Shown: in pieces, positions 10,912 to 21,626 of the stretch
Position numbering within the stretch: the stretch's first letter is position 1
How the letters are laid out: each line of letters opens with the position of its first letter
Source: Channallabes apus
Taxonomy: Eukaryota > Chordata > Actinopteri > Siluriformes > Clariidae
DNA length: 64,000 bases
Assembly (NCBI GenBank): GCA_030522415.1
Contig: CM060125.1
Location: 5,504,901-5,568,900, forward strand
Direction of reading: 5' to 3'
Program-made: the position numbers and the translations under genes
Notes under the pieces: generated by a model
The model's database searches: none
Told to the model about the DNA's origin: nothing
Seen by the model: only the letters and a program-made list of their open reading frames with translations

Positions 10912-11119
10912 AATGGTGATGATTTTGCCGATTTTAAAACACTGAAAACTAACTTAAAGAACAAAAACAAAGAAAAGGTGGTCGGAGCAGTCGTGACGGC
11001 AGCCGACCTCACCGGCGCCATCTTGGTTTCCCCAAGATGTATATACCTGTGGAAAGATTGATAAATTGGCCTTATGATAACCTGTTTCAGCTGTTTTATT
11101 TTTAACATACCTTGACATT

Positions 11120-11424
11120 CATTCATTCATTCATTTTCTATACCGCTTAATCCTGTGTTCAGGGTCGCGTGGGACCTGGAGCCTATCCCAGGAGACTTCG
11201 GGCACTAGGTACACCCTGGATAGGGTGCCAATCCATCGCAGGGCACACACACATACACACACTCACACACCCAATCACACACTACGGGCAATTTGGGAAC
11301 GCCAATTAGCCTAACCTGCATATCTTTGGACTGTGGGAGGAAACCGGAGTACCCGGAGGAAACCCACCAAGCACGGGGAGAACATGCAAACTCCATGCAC
11401 ACAGAGACGGGAATCGAGCCTGGC
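11120..11424 (-). mobile_element. V-SINE-type SINE, 5' truncated, with 14-bp TSD
   Basis: This is a tRNA-derived fish SINE read on the minus strand. The 3' (GAAT)n tail is at 11120-11131. The strongly conserved central segment ('gcatggagtttgcatgttct' in sense) sits near 11380-11400. The tRNA head is missing: the copy stops at 'ggctcgattccc'. It is bounded by a perfect 14-bp direct repeat CATACCTTGACATT (11106-11119 and 11425-11438), so the truncation happened at insertion. Confidence 0.9.
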
Positions 11425-11438
11425 CATACCTTGACATT

Positions 11439-12738
11439 TGTTTTAATTAGTTATTTGAATTCAACTGATTCACAGTATTAATTAAGTACATTACCAACGT
11501 ATTATAGTAACATAAACATATCATTATGTAAAAGCTACACAGAATAAATTCACTGAAATTAATTTTAAAACTTAAGTGGTTTAAAGCAAAAAAAATTTTA
11601 AACTGATTTGAGTAAAGTTTTTATAGGGGTTTCCAACTGTTGGACTGCAGTCAGTATACAGTATAAACCCAGTAGCAGATTCATCCAAGAAGCAACAACT
11701 GACCATAGTTCAGCAACAGATATTCTGTTATGGCCAATCTCTTGTTATAAAACCCAGAAAATGAAATCATAATGGTTACAGGTCAATGTTTGAGTATTTT
11801 GAGTTTATTCTTGCAAAACTCATCTGTTCAGAATTCTTGGAAAATCAAAACGCAACATAAAAGCACCACTAATCATTCATTATTAAAAGGCAAATGTTGT
11901 TGCCGATCAGTCATGTTAGTTGCTTATTGCTAGTTGAAATTCATATTGTGTTTTATATAAAAAGTAACTTTAACTACTTCTAAAAATGTTAGATTTTTAA
12001 GCAAGCATGCCATTCTGCCTGAAAACATCCTACAATCTTAATGTCTTGGCAGCCAAATATGTTACATAATGTAATTGATGCTAGTCTGATGCCTGACATT
12101 AGCAAAGAAAACTGGCCAACTTAATGAAAAATAAACAGTAATTGTTGGCGAGTTGTTAGTGCAAATGACCTCATCATGCTTTTTCAAATTAAGTGTTAAT
12201 GCATTTTATGGAGGCAAAGAAGACACCTTATTTTAAAGTCTTTGAGTCTTGCTTTCTCCAGCATTTTTTAAAAGAAACCATACCCACTTTCCCACTGTAA
12301 AAATACAAAAAGTAAAAAATAAAAAAAATTAAAAAATAAAAATTTCAAGACAAATTACTGCACTATAGTTTTAAGTTTTGAAGCCAACTCAAACTGAGAG
12401 GAAACCGCGTATATTTGAACTGACTTATTAATTTTGTTCAGATAATTTACCTTTCATATTAATAAAAAAAATATATTTTAAGATTTAAATTAAGCATATA
12501 CCCACCAGGGATGGTGAAGTGCTTCCTCCAAGATGTGATGCCAGCAGACCCCATCTTTAATATGAATATTGTTCACACATCCTTAGGATTTCATGTCTAT
12601 TTGACTATACACTAGTTACCCATTATCACTATCACAGGTTGACCGCACACCCATGGGATGCGCCAAGTCTGATCCACTGAGGCCCCACCCCACAACCACA
12701 ACACCCAAAAGATCCACCACTAACATCTTGATGCTAGA
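11439..12738. other. No gene recognised
   Basis: About 1.3 kb of AT-rich DNA with A-runs (12300-12350) and no frame with a recognisable domain. A moderately GC-richer patch at 12640-12720 is not assignable. Confidence 0.55.
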
Positions 12739-14301
12739 CAGGGGTGCGTTTCCCGTACAACGATGTAGCTCTTTGCTTAACCACCATTGTACGATGCAAC
12801 GTTGAAGAAACTAACTAACTAGTCACAACTGTTTCCCAACACCATAGTACCTGTGTCGCAGATCCATCGTTAGAACCATGTTGGTTTGATCTGTTGTTAT
12901 GACGTTCTTCTTCTTCTTCGATACAATGGCGGAGTAGTGCCATAGGCACATATCTCCCCCTACTGTAAAGTGTTTTTTTCTTCTTCTTTTTGTCTTCGGG
13001 CTCGCATTCAATGTGCTTTCGCACAGTTACAAATTCTGACAAAAAAAAAAAATTTGGAATGAAATCGCACAAAAATGTTATGCTTCTGGAAATGGGTATG
13101 AGAGAAGCCCAGAGGAAGTCAGAAGTGCAGTTAAGGAAAATGTCCCGCTTTGTGATGAGGAAGAGGGGGGTCTTTCTGGTGCTGCTGAGGATGAGGAAGA
13201 TGACACTTCTGATGAGGATAATGATGATAATGATGATCCTTCGAACACACATCAAGGCAGAATGCAGAATGCAGGAGCAGAAGTCAGACAACTGTTAATT
13301 CAGAATATGTTTGGTCAGTTATTTTTTTTACAGTTTGGATCCTGTATTTTTTGTTTAAATGAATCTCGAATGAACTTGTGCTAATAAATATTCAGTTACA
13401 TGGTTTCCCTCCGCAGACGTAATTTAAATACTTTTGCAAACAAGTAGGTTATATATAGGTTAAAATAAATAAAATAAAAAAATATTTACATATATATATA
13501 TTATTTATTTTTTTATTTTACTATATATGTTTATTTATTTATTTTAACCTATGAATAGTCCATATTCTACTTCTACTTCTGAGAGTACAACACAAAACCA
13601 CATGCTAATTTATACCATTGTTGTTGATTTATTTGGGTACATTCATTGAATATATATTGAGTAATATTTTAAATAGGCTTACACTATGGTAGCGTATAAA
13701 TCTTAAATTTTCTTAGTGCTTAACACTTTGTGCACTGTATATGTTGAATACGTGAACAGTACAGATAACATTCATTGTAAGTGAAAACCTCTAACATACT
13801 ACTACAAATATTGTTATGAGACATTTCTCTTTGGGTATGTTTAAAGATACTCACTTAAAAACTCACCTTTTCTTCGCACAAACGAAACCAAGGCTGTGTT
13901 CTAAATAATGCTTCGAAGGGAGAATAATTGCGATGGCACTGCTGTTATATCGTTTAAAGTGAATTTGTAATCAGAATAACCGAAAAATTAATAACCTAAT
14001 ATCTGAGCACCATAACATTAAGTTTTCCAAATTGCTCAAAGTGGTTGGGAATTTTTTTTTTTAGAAACTAATAGTGCGTAGGGTCGTTAACTGTGAATAG
14101 AACACACCCAGCCGCGGTAAGGAACTCTGCTTCTAACCACAGGTCGAAGGCTGTAGTTCCAACCACGTACGTTTGCGACGCTGTTTGCGAATGTTCGTTT
14201 GAACTATGGTTTCGGGAAACACCGAATTGTTGAACTATGTTGGTAAAGACGGAACTTGTCACCATAGTTGTCTAACGATGCTTTTGGGAAACGCACCCCA
14301 G
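12739..14301. mobile_element. PIF/Harbinger-type element with CAG target duplication
   Basis: Perfect 13-bp terminal inverted repeats GGGTGCGTTTCCC (12742 and complement ending 14298) are flanked by CAG on both sides (12739-12741, 14299-14301). A 3-bp CWG duplication is known for some zebrafish Harbinger elements. The interior holds a Myb-like reading frame (see 13040-13384) and an AT-rich inverted repeat at about 13455-13553. No DDE nuclease frame was found in this 1.56-kb copy, so it is non-autonomous. Confidence 0.65.
13040..13384 (+). pseudogene. Myb/SANT-like fragment of a Harbinger element
   Basis: An open plus-strand frame with no ATG at its start reads KKIWNEIAQKCYASGNGY followed by ERSPEEVRSAVKEN. 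It then has an acidic Glu/Asp-rich stretch (about 13150-13235) and ends at a TAA at 13382-13384. The W...I...R(S/T)xEEV pattern resembles the Myb-like (trihelix) DNA-binding protein that autonomous PIF/Harbinger elements carry beside the nuclease. The first helices seem absent or out of frame behind the A-run at 13041-13052. Assignment rests on motif shape only. The Met-initiated frames overlapping it are out of frame with this reading. Confidence 0.45.
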
Positions 14302-14984
14302 TATGGCACACCCACAAAGGCCCTGTGGAGCCAAGACCCAAGGGGCCAGAGACATCCCCCTTATATGGGAAAGTCAAAACCTAGGTGATTTCAATGTGAA
14401 TTAAAAGCTGACAAGTTTAAAGATATGGCTGATCGGTGTGCATATACATGGATGAAAAAAAAAACTAAATAATTTACTGTTCAAAATTGCAAAGTGTCTT
14501 TATGGTCTCCAAAATGCAAAGCAAGGTTTAAAACAAAAACAGCCATATAGATACAGTATATATTTTTAATTCAGTTTATCCTTATATCTACTGTGTGAAA
14601 TCTTTCAATGTAAAAGAAGCAGGCTAATATGAACTTTGACTGTATGATTGTGGAAAAATAACAACAATGAACTTTTAATAGGTGGCTTATCTAAATTACA
14701 CATGCAACTTTGTTAGCTTGTAATAATTTCAAGACAAAATCATTTCCAGATTATTAAAAATGAATGAATGAATTAACAAATAAACTAATTGATTGAATGA
14801 ATAGGCTACAATTGTTGGAGTGTTAATATTTTAAAATACAATTGTCCTCCTGTTAAACATAAATGGCAGATTTTCTTTCATTTAAACAAATGCCACATTA
14901 TCATGTATAAATATATAAACATAAGTGACAAGAACATTAAACATTGGAAACAATATGTCGGAAAAAAAACAGATCAAACATTTG
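14302..14984. other. No gene recognised
   Basis: AT-rich sequence with A-runs and short 'gaatga' repeats (14760-14800). Nothing coding or structured is evident. Confidence 0.55.
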
Positions 14985-15215
14985 GAAACCAGGTGGGGAA
15001 AAATAAGTACACCTTTTCTAGTGCAATCATTAAGAGAGTAATTAGCAGTCAGGTGTTACTAATAAAGCGCATAATTAATCATCAGCTACAGTGATTACCT
15101 TTATAGACTACCTTTATAGAAAGCACAACTATTGGCAGTCTGTGCTCTGGAGCACTTGAATTACATCATGCAAAGGACATCAGCCATGCCCATAGAAGGG
15201 TCCAGTTATATTGAC
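14985..15215 (+). mobile_element. Solo 5' end of a Tc1-like transposon
   Basis: It reads 'aaataagtacacc', 'aatcattaagagagtaatta', 'aatcatcagc' and then 'aaaggacatcagcc', in the order found at the 5' end of a common fish Tc1 family. The same family is present nearly full length at 48485-49640 on the other strand. The transposase coding region is not present downstream. Confidence 0.55.
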
Positions 15216-16559
15216 GATGACGTAGTAGATGTATGCTGTCAAACCGTAGCTTTAACTATAAAACAGGTGAGGATGCAATGTTTTAGGTAGTCTTAAATCT
15301 GTATGAATGTATGTGTGTGAGAGTGAGTGTTTTGAGATGAAGCTCAGAGCTCAGCATTGATTCAGTAATTTGATTCAGCAGTTTTCAGTAAAATACTCCA
15401 TGCATTCAGAGCCTCACAATACACCTCACTTGGAATTTAAATAAACATCCAGTCCGTAGGTCAGCTCTTTGTAAAATAGAACATATTTTATGAATACATG
15501 TACTATATCCTATAAATATTACCTTGTGATTGTGTAACTCAATAATGCTTTAAACAAACACATAATATTTGGTGTAGTGTGTTGTCATTTTCGTACCCTA
15601 CCTACAGTATAAGCCTCAGGAGACTACTACTGTACATATCACATGACTCCATCACATGCCATCCTGATCAAACTCACTTGTTTTGGGTTTTACCTTGATT
15701 GATGTCCCTATTTAAGTTTTTGTTCTTCCTCATTTTTTTTTTATAAAGAGCTGTGTAGTCACTTTTCCCTTGCTCTAGTTTCACTCTCCGCATTATTCTT
15801 GCATTACCACAGTTTATTTTGTTTGTCCTCTAGGTAAATTGCTGTACTTCAGTCTCCATCATTTTGCATCGTTTACTTTAGATGTAAGAATATAGAATGA
15901 ATAATATCTTGTATTAATTTATATTGTAATATTTCTTGCGATATATAACGTGTTCTACTATTGTGATCATTAAGTAATTATTTTACTATTATTTAATTTC
16001 TCATTGAAATTAATTGACAACCAATGGATATTTTTGGAATTATTTTCATAATTTTTTCCTTTTATGTTGATGAAATTTTAACATTGATCATCTATACATT
16101 TATACTGCTGTATATACTGTATTCATATTTATAAATATGATTTTTCTTCAATCTTTCTGCCATTCCTTATCACTTCCATTATTTAACTGGTACAGGATTT
16201 TCTTTAGGAAGTGCACCTTTACTGCATATTAATAACATTCTGTTCCATCAGAGGATGTGACGTGTTTGTTTTTATCCAGAGAGATAGAAGAGACAGTCGG
16301 ATTTTCCTGTTTCGGATTAATCAGCTTTCCCCTCAGTGACCATATGCCTTAACAGCATGAGTCTGGACGTGCTTCAGTACTGACCCAGGAGGAGTTTTAT
16401 TTTATAAAGTATATGCTTTTTTAAAATTTTTTTACTATATATATTTTTTTTCAACACTAACTGTCCAGGCTCAGCTTTATGGGACTGAACCCTGACGGGA
16501 AGTACACAGTACTGAACCAGAATAAGCTTTATGCTTTATAGTGCAGTATGTTACAATAC
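15216..16559. other. No gene recognised; AT-rich
   Basis: About 1.3 kb of AT-rich, low-complexity DNA without recognisable domains or splice-flanked frames. No named repeat was identified. Confidence 0.5.
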
Positions 16560-16893
16560 TTAGCACAGGAGATCAAAAATGATAGGAAGTAAATCACACC
16601 TGGGGAAAAAATTGCATTTAATAGTTATTTATTTTATTTATTCATCTGTCGTAAGACTTTATTATGGTGTACAACCATGCCCCCATTGATTGCAAGCTAT
16701 TTGCATTCATGTATTAAATATAGTTCTTGAATTTATAATCATTAGTGTGTCCTTTTACACTGAACCTCAAGTTGGATCCTTTAAAGGCTTGCAGTTGTGC
16801 ATAAACCTACTATTCCGTCACCCCTAGTCAATGCTCACAACCAGAAACGGTTGCAGTGGGCCCAGGCATACATGAAGACAAGTTTTTAAAAAG

Positions 16894-17176
16894 TCTTGTT
16901 TACTGATGAGTCTCCTGCAAACCTGGATGGTCCAGATGGATGGAGTTGTGGATGGTTGGTGGATGGCCACCATGTCCCAACAAGGCATGGTACAAAAAGA
17001 ATAACCGTGCCTTCCGTAGCAAAATCATCTTCATGCATGACAATGCACCATCTCATGCTGCAAAGAATACCTCTGTCTCATTGGTTGCTATGGGCATAGA
17101 AACTCATGATGAAGATGAGAAACTCATGGTGTGGCCACCATCCTCCCCTGACCTCAAACCCATTGAGACCCTATGA
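16894..17176 (+). pseudogene. Tc1/mariner transposase catalytic fragment (left arm)
   Basis: Plus-strand frames contain the DDE signatures of a Tc1/mariner transposase: 'VLFTDESPANLDGPDGW' (first Asp) at about 16894-16946, then in another frame 'FMHDNAPSHAAKN' (second Asp) and 'WPPSSPDLKPIE' (catalytic Glu near 17163). The two halves lie in different frames, so a frameshift separates the first Asp from the rest. Upstream 'NRKRLQWAQAYMK' at about 16841-16880 is typical of the family. No N-terminal DNA-binding half is present. It is an inactive remnant. Confidence 0.75.
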
Positions 17177-17487
17177 GGGTGGGAGGCAGTTTGATTCAAA
17201 ACAGCAGCTCTGGGAGGCTATTCTGACATCCCGTAAAGAATTTCAAGCAGAAACTGTCCAAAAACTCAAGTTCAATGGATGCAAGAATTGTGAAGGTGAT
17301 CAAAGAAGTCCTCCTATGTTAAGATGTAACATGCCCTATTAGGATGTTTTTGATTGAAATAGTTTTTGATTTCAGTAAATATGACCAACTAATGCTGCAA
17401 ATTCAACAAAAGCCAATTTTCAGTTCTTTACAACCTATAAAATTTTTAACTCTGTTGTGCATAATAATTTGCAACACTGCATTTTCA

Positions 17488-17735
17488 GGATGGTGGCCAC
17501 ACCATGAGTTTCTCATCTTCATCATGAGTTTCTATGCCCATAGCAACCAATGAGACAGAGGTATTCTTTGCAGCATGAGATGGTGCATTGTCATGCATGA
17601 AGATGATTTTGCTACGGAAGGCACGGTTATTCTTTTTGTACCATGCCTTGTTGGGACATGGTGGCCATCCACCAACCATCCACAACTCCATCCATCTGGA
17701 CCATCCAGGTTTGCAGGAGACTCATCAGTAAACAA
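17488..17735 (-). pseudogene. Tc1/mariner transposase fragment (inverted right arm)
   Basis: This is the inverted copy of the left-arm transposase fragment. It has the same TDESPANLDGPDGW and FMHDNAPSHAAKN readings and the same internal frameshift. It ends at '...KLMVWPPS' because the arm stops at 17488. The catalytic Glu region is therefore present only on the left side. Confidence 0.75.
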
Positions 17736-18207
17736 GACTTTTTAAAAACTTGTCTTCATGTATGCCTGGGCCCACTGCAACCGTTTCTGGTTGTGAGCAT
17801 TGACTAGGGGTGACGGAATAGTAGGTTTATGCACAACTGCAAGCCTTTAAAGGATCCAACTTGAGGTTCAGTATAAAAGGACACACTAATGATTATAAAT
17901 TCAAGAACTATATTTAATACATGAATGCAAATAGCTTGCAATCAATGGGGGCATGGTTGTACACCATAATAAAGTCTTACGACAGATGAATAAATAAAAT
18001 AAATAACTATTAAATGCAATTTTTTCCCCAGGTGTGATTTACTTCCTATCATTTTTGATCTCCTGTGCTAAAATTCAACAAAAGCCAATTTTCAGTTCTT
18101 TACAACCTATAAAATTTTTAACTCTGTTGTGCGTAATAATTTGCAACACTGCATTTTCAGTTTTTTATTTTTAAAATAAATATTGTTATCATTAGGAGGT
18201 TTGTTCA

Positions 18208-18529
18208 TTCATTCATCTTCTATACCGCTTTATCCTGTATTTAGGGTCGCGGGGACCTGGAGCCTATCCCAGGAGACTCAGGGCACGACAGCGTGCCACT
18301 CCATCGCAGAGCACACACACACACACTCATTCACACACTATGGTCAATTTGGGAACGCCAATTAGCCTAGTCTGCATGTCTTTGGACTGTGGGAGGAAAC
18401 CGACCAAGCACAGGGAGAACATGCAAACTCCATGCACACAGAGACGGGAATCAAGCCTGGCCGGGGAATCGAACCCCACACCCTGGAGGTGCAAGGCGAC
18501 AGTGCTAACCACTACACCACCGTGCCGCC
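18208..18529 (-). mobile_element. V-SINE-type SINE, full length, 12-bp TSD
   Basis: This minus-strand copy has a tRNA-like head (sense 'ggtgtagtggttagcactgt' A box, 'ggttcgattcc' B box), the conserved central segment and a short (GAAT)n tail. It is flanked by an exact 12-bp duplication GAGGTTTGTTCA (18196-18207 and 18530-18541). It lies just 47 bp from the palindromic element. Confidence 0.9.
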
Positions 18530-18784
18530 GAGGTTTGTTCAATAAAATTCTAATTACACCCTAATAGTTGATGACTAGAAAATTATACTGACTGTCATTT
18601 GCATTGACTAATTATGAAAATCGGAGAAAGATATCATTTGCGTAATTTGGAATGGAGTGTATTTTTGAGCTTGGAAAAATAGAAGAACTTCTGAAAAAAT
18701 AGCTGTAACTCTCTAAATGGTTAATGTAATATTTTTGTTAAACCTTTGAAATAAAGTTGAAGTTAACATTATCACATCTTGATT

Positions 18785-19143
18785 GTGTATAATGGTGTAG
18801 TGGTTAGCACTGTCGCCATGCACCTCCAGGGTCTGGGTTCGATTCCTGGCCGGGCTCGATTCCCATTTCTGCGTGCATGGAGTTTTCATGTTCTCCCCGT
18901 GCTTGGTGGGTTTCCTCCGGGTACTCCGGTTTCCTCCCACAGTCCAAAGACATGCAGATTAGGCTAATTGGCGTTCTCAAATTGACCATAGTGTGTGAAT
19001 GAGTGTGTGTGTGCTCTGCGATGGATTGGCATGCTGTCCAGGGTGTACCCTGCCTCGTGCCCCGAGTCTCCTGGGATAGGCTCCAGGTCCCCGCAACCCT
19101 AAATACAGGATAAAGCAGTATTGAAGATGAATGAATGAATGAT
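18785..19143 (+). mobile_element. V-SINE-type SINE
   Basis: A plus-strand copy with A box 'tggtgtagtggttagcactg' near 18793, B box 'gggttcgattcctgg', the conserved central part and a terminal GAATGAATGAATGA tail. No clear target duplication was found. The first ~10 bp of the tRNA head may be missing. Confidence 0.85.
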
Positions 19144-19375
19144 GACAATAATCGGAATCCACTGGCTAAACACAAAAAGGTTACCATTTCAGAAGGGTCA
19201 AATTATTGGGCTGCATTAAGTAAAGAAAATAACTAAGGATATTTTAAATTACTGGAACTGGTCTAAAAAAATCATGAAAGGAGTGGTGAAGTTGCATTGT
19301 AAAAAAGTGAACAATTAAAACCCATAGTTATGTTTAATAGTGAACAGTACAGTATATACATTTATACTTTACATA

Positions 19376-20596
19376 CAGTGGGCCAACAAAGTATTTAATC
19401 AGCCACCAATTTTGCAAGTTCTCCAACTTAAAAAGATGTGAGAGGCATGTAATTTCCATCATAGGTATACCCTCAACTATGAGAGACAAAATAAGAAAAA
19501 AGAAATCCAGAAAATCACATTGTAGGATTTTTAAAGAATTTATTAGCAAATTATGGTGGAAAATAGGTATTTGGTCAATAACAAAAATCTCAATACTTTG
19601 TTATATACCCTTTGTTGGCAATGACAGAGGTCAAACGTAATTTTTCACACACTGTTGCTGGTATTTTGGCCTATTCCTCCATGCAGATCTCCTCTAAAGC
19701 AGTGATGTTTTGGGGCGGTCGCTGGGCAACACAGACTTTCAACTCCCTCCAACTCCTTCTATGAGGTTGAGACCTGGAGACTGGCTAGGCCACTCCAGGA
19801 CCTTGAAATGCTTCTTACGAGGCGGTGTGCTTGGGATCAATGTCATGCTGAAAGACCCAGTCACTTGCTGATGGAAGGAGGTTTTCACTCAAAATCGCAC
19901 AATACATGGCCCCATTCATTTTTTCCTTTACACGGATGAGTCGTCCTGGTCCCTTTGCAGAAAAACAGCCCCAAAGCATAATGTTTCCACCCCCATGCTT
20001 CATAGTAGGTATGGTGTTCTTTGGATGCAACTCAACTTCTTTCTCCTCCAAACATGAAGTTCTTTTTTGTCTTCATCAGACCATAAGACATTCTCCCAAT
20101 CCTCTTCTGGATCATCCAAAAGCTCTCTAGCAAACTTGAGACGGGCCTGGACATGTTCTGGCTTAAGCAGGGGGACACGTCTTGCACTGCAGGATTTGAG
20201 TCCCTGGCGGCGCAGTGTGTTACTGATGGTAACCTTTGTTTCATTGGTCCCAGCTCTTTGCAGGTCATTCACTAGGCTCCTCCTCTCTATGTATGTTCTG
20301 GGATTTTTGCTTACAGTTCTTGTGATCATTTTGACCCCAAGGCTGAGATCTTGCAAGGAGCCCCAGATCGAAGGAGATTATCAGTCGTCTTGTACTGTAT
20401 GTCTTACATTTTCTAATAATTGCTCTCACAGTTGATTTCTTCACACCAAGCTGCTTATTTATTGCAGATTCAGTCTTCCCAGCCTGGTGCAGGTCTATAA
20501 TGTTGTTTGTGGTGTCCTTTGACAGCTCTTTGGTCTTGGCCATAGTGGAGTTTGGAGTATGACTGTCTGAGGTTGTGGACAGGTGTCTTTTACAAA
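19376..20596 (-). mobile_element. Tc1-like transposon (family A), decayed
   Basis: The 3' TIR begins CAGTGGGCCAACAAAGTATT at 19376, preceded by TA. Minus-strand transposase pieces follow. 20265-20543 starts [10 protein letters not shown] and shows the helix-turn-helix. 20000-20356 carries the second DNA-binding part and 'LLKPEHVQARLKFARELL'. 19815-20051 carries '[18 protein letters not shown]' and '[15 protein letters not shown]' (second catalytic Asp). Multiple frameshifts make it inactive. The 5' TIR is missing because the element meets another Tc1 copy near 20597. Confidence 0.85.
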
Positions 20597-21626
20597 TGAA
20601 CTACAAAGGAAGGAGTACAAAAGAATTTCCAAGGTGTTGGGTATACCATGGAACACAGTGAAGTCATCATCAAAGAACTATATGTCTCTCCAAAATGGAT
20701 TAAAAGACAAGAGGAAAACGGGTCAGGGAGGCTGCCAAGGGGCCTAAAGCATTATTAATGGAGCTGCAGGAAGTTCTGGCAAATACTGGCTGTGTAGTAC
20801 ATGTGAGACAACAATCTTCCGTATTCTTCCGTATGTCTGGGCTATGAGGTAGGGTGAAGAAAAACATCCAAGCGCGGCTAACTTTTACAAAAACACATTT
20901 GATGTCTCTAAAAGCATGTGGGAACATGTATCATGGTCTAATGAAGCCAAGGTTGAACTTTTTGGACATTATTACAAAAGGTATGTTTGGCGCAAAAACA
21001 ACACTGTGCATCACCAAACGAACACAATACCCACAGTGAAGCATGAAGGTGGCGGCATCAGGCTTTGGAGCTGTTTTTCTTCAGATGGAACTGTAGCCTT
21101 AGTCAGGTTATAGGGGATTATGAACAGTTCCAAATACTAGTCAATGTTGGCACAAAAAAGCGTCTGTTAGAAAGTTAAAGATAAAGAGGATTTTCGTCTT
21201 TCAGCATAACAATGACCCAATGCAGTATATACAATTCAATGCGAAGCTATCCAAAAGAATGGCTGCACCTGAAGAAGATTAAAGTTTTGGAATGGGCCAG
21301 TCACTGCCCAGACTTGTATCCGATTAAAAATCTGTGGGGTGACCTAAAAGGGCTGTGCACAGGAGATGCCATCGCAATCTGACAGATCTGGATCGTTTTT
21401 GCAAAGAAGTGTGGTTAAATATTGCCAGGGCAGTTTAATGGGGTGCATATTTATGCATCCACATTATTTCTTTTTTTTTTTTACTTCACTCCCATTGTTT
21501 ATTTATTTATATGTCACATTAAAGGTGGAAAAAAATCTGAAATTATTTATCTTGGTCTCATCACAAAACCCTGGCATTTTAACAGGGGTGAGTATTTACT
21601 CATTTTGTTTTGGAATTTGAATTTAA
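20597..21626 (+). mobile_element. Second Tc1-like transposon, opposite strand, decayed
   Basis: This plus-strand relic belongs to a different Tc1 family. Frames read '[20 protein letters not shown]' (first catalytic Asp position altered: NEA for DE-type), '[20 protein letters not shown]', and downstream 'ENLWGDLK'-like and 'SLTDLDRF'-like sequence in shifted frames. The 3' segment includes 'acattaaaggtggaaaaaaa' and 'gcattttaacaggggtg'. Terminal repeats were not paired. Confidence 0.65.

Larger units (their letters stand above)
7668..11034 (-). mobile_element. L2/jockey-group LINE, nearly intact
   Basis: This is a full-length non-LTR retrotransposon on the minus strand. The 5' end lies near 11034 and contains 'aagatggcgcc', a YY1-like start common in LINE promoters. 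The 3' end near 7668 has a 'gtgactaataaaattagaat' type tail. It encodes endonuclease, RT and a C-terminal region. Only two clear reading-frame lesions were seen (near 9850 and in a C-run at 8833-8839), so it is much younger than the neighbouring RTE copy. The clade name (L2 versus Rex1/jockey-like) is an inference from motifs. Confidence 0.85.
16560..18160. mobile_element. Tc1/mariner element rearranged into a long palindrome
   Basis: The segment 16560-17143 recurs in inverted orientation at 17488-18071. Both arms are exactly 584 bp with no indel and I noticed only isolated substitutions. They are separated by 344 bp (17144-17487). In addition, an 88-bp piece (17401-17488) is repeated directly at 18073-18160 with one visible difference, so the right arm is bracketed by two copies of what looks like the element's 3' end. 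The arms contain transposase sequence. Such structures can arise by template switching during gap repair after excision. Confidence 0.85.

Noticed and set aside
12815..13291. 158-codon minus-strand frame in the Harbinger element
   Set aside because: Ile and Lys runs come from repeats of ATG/ATC and A-tracts. The opposite strand carries the more protein-like reading.
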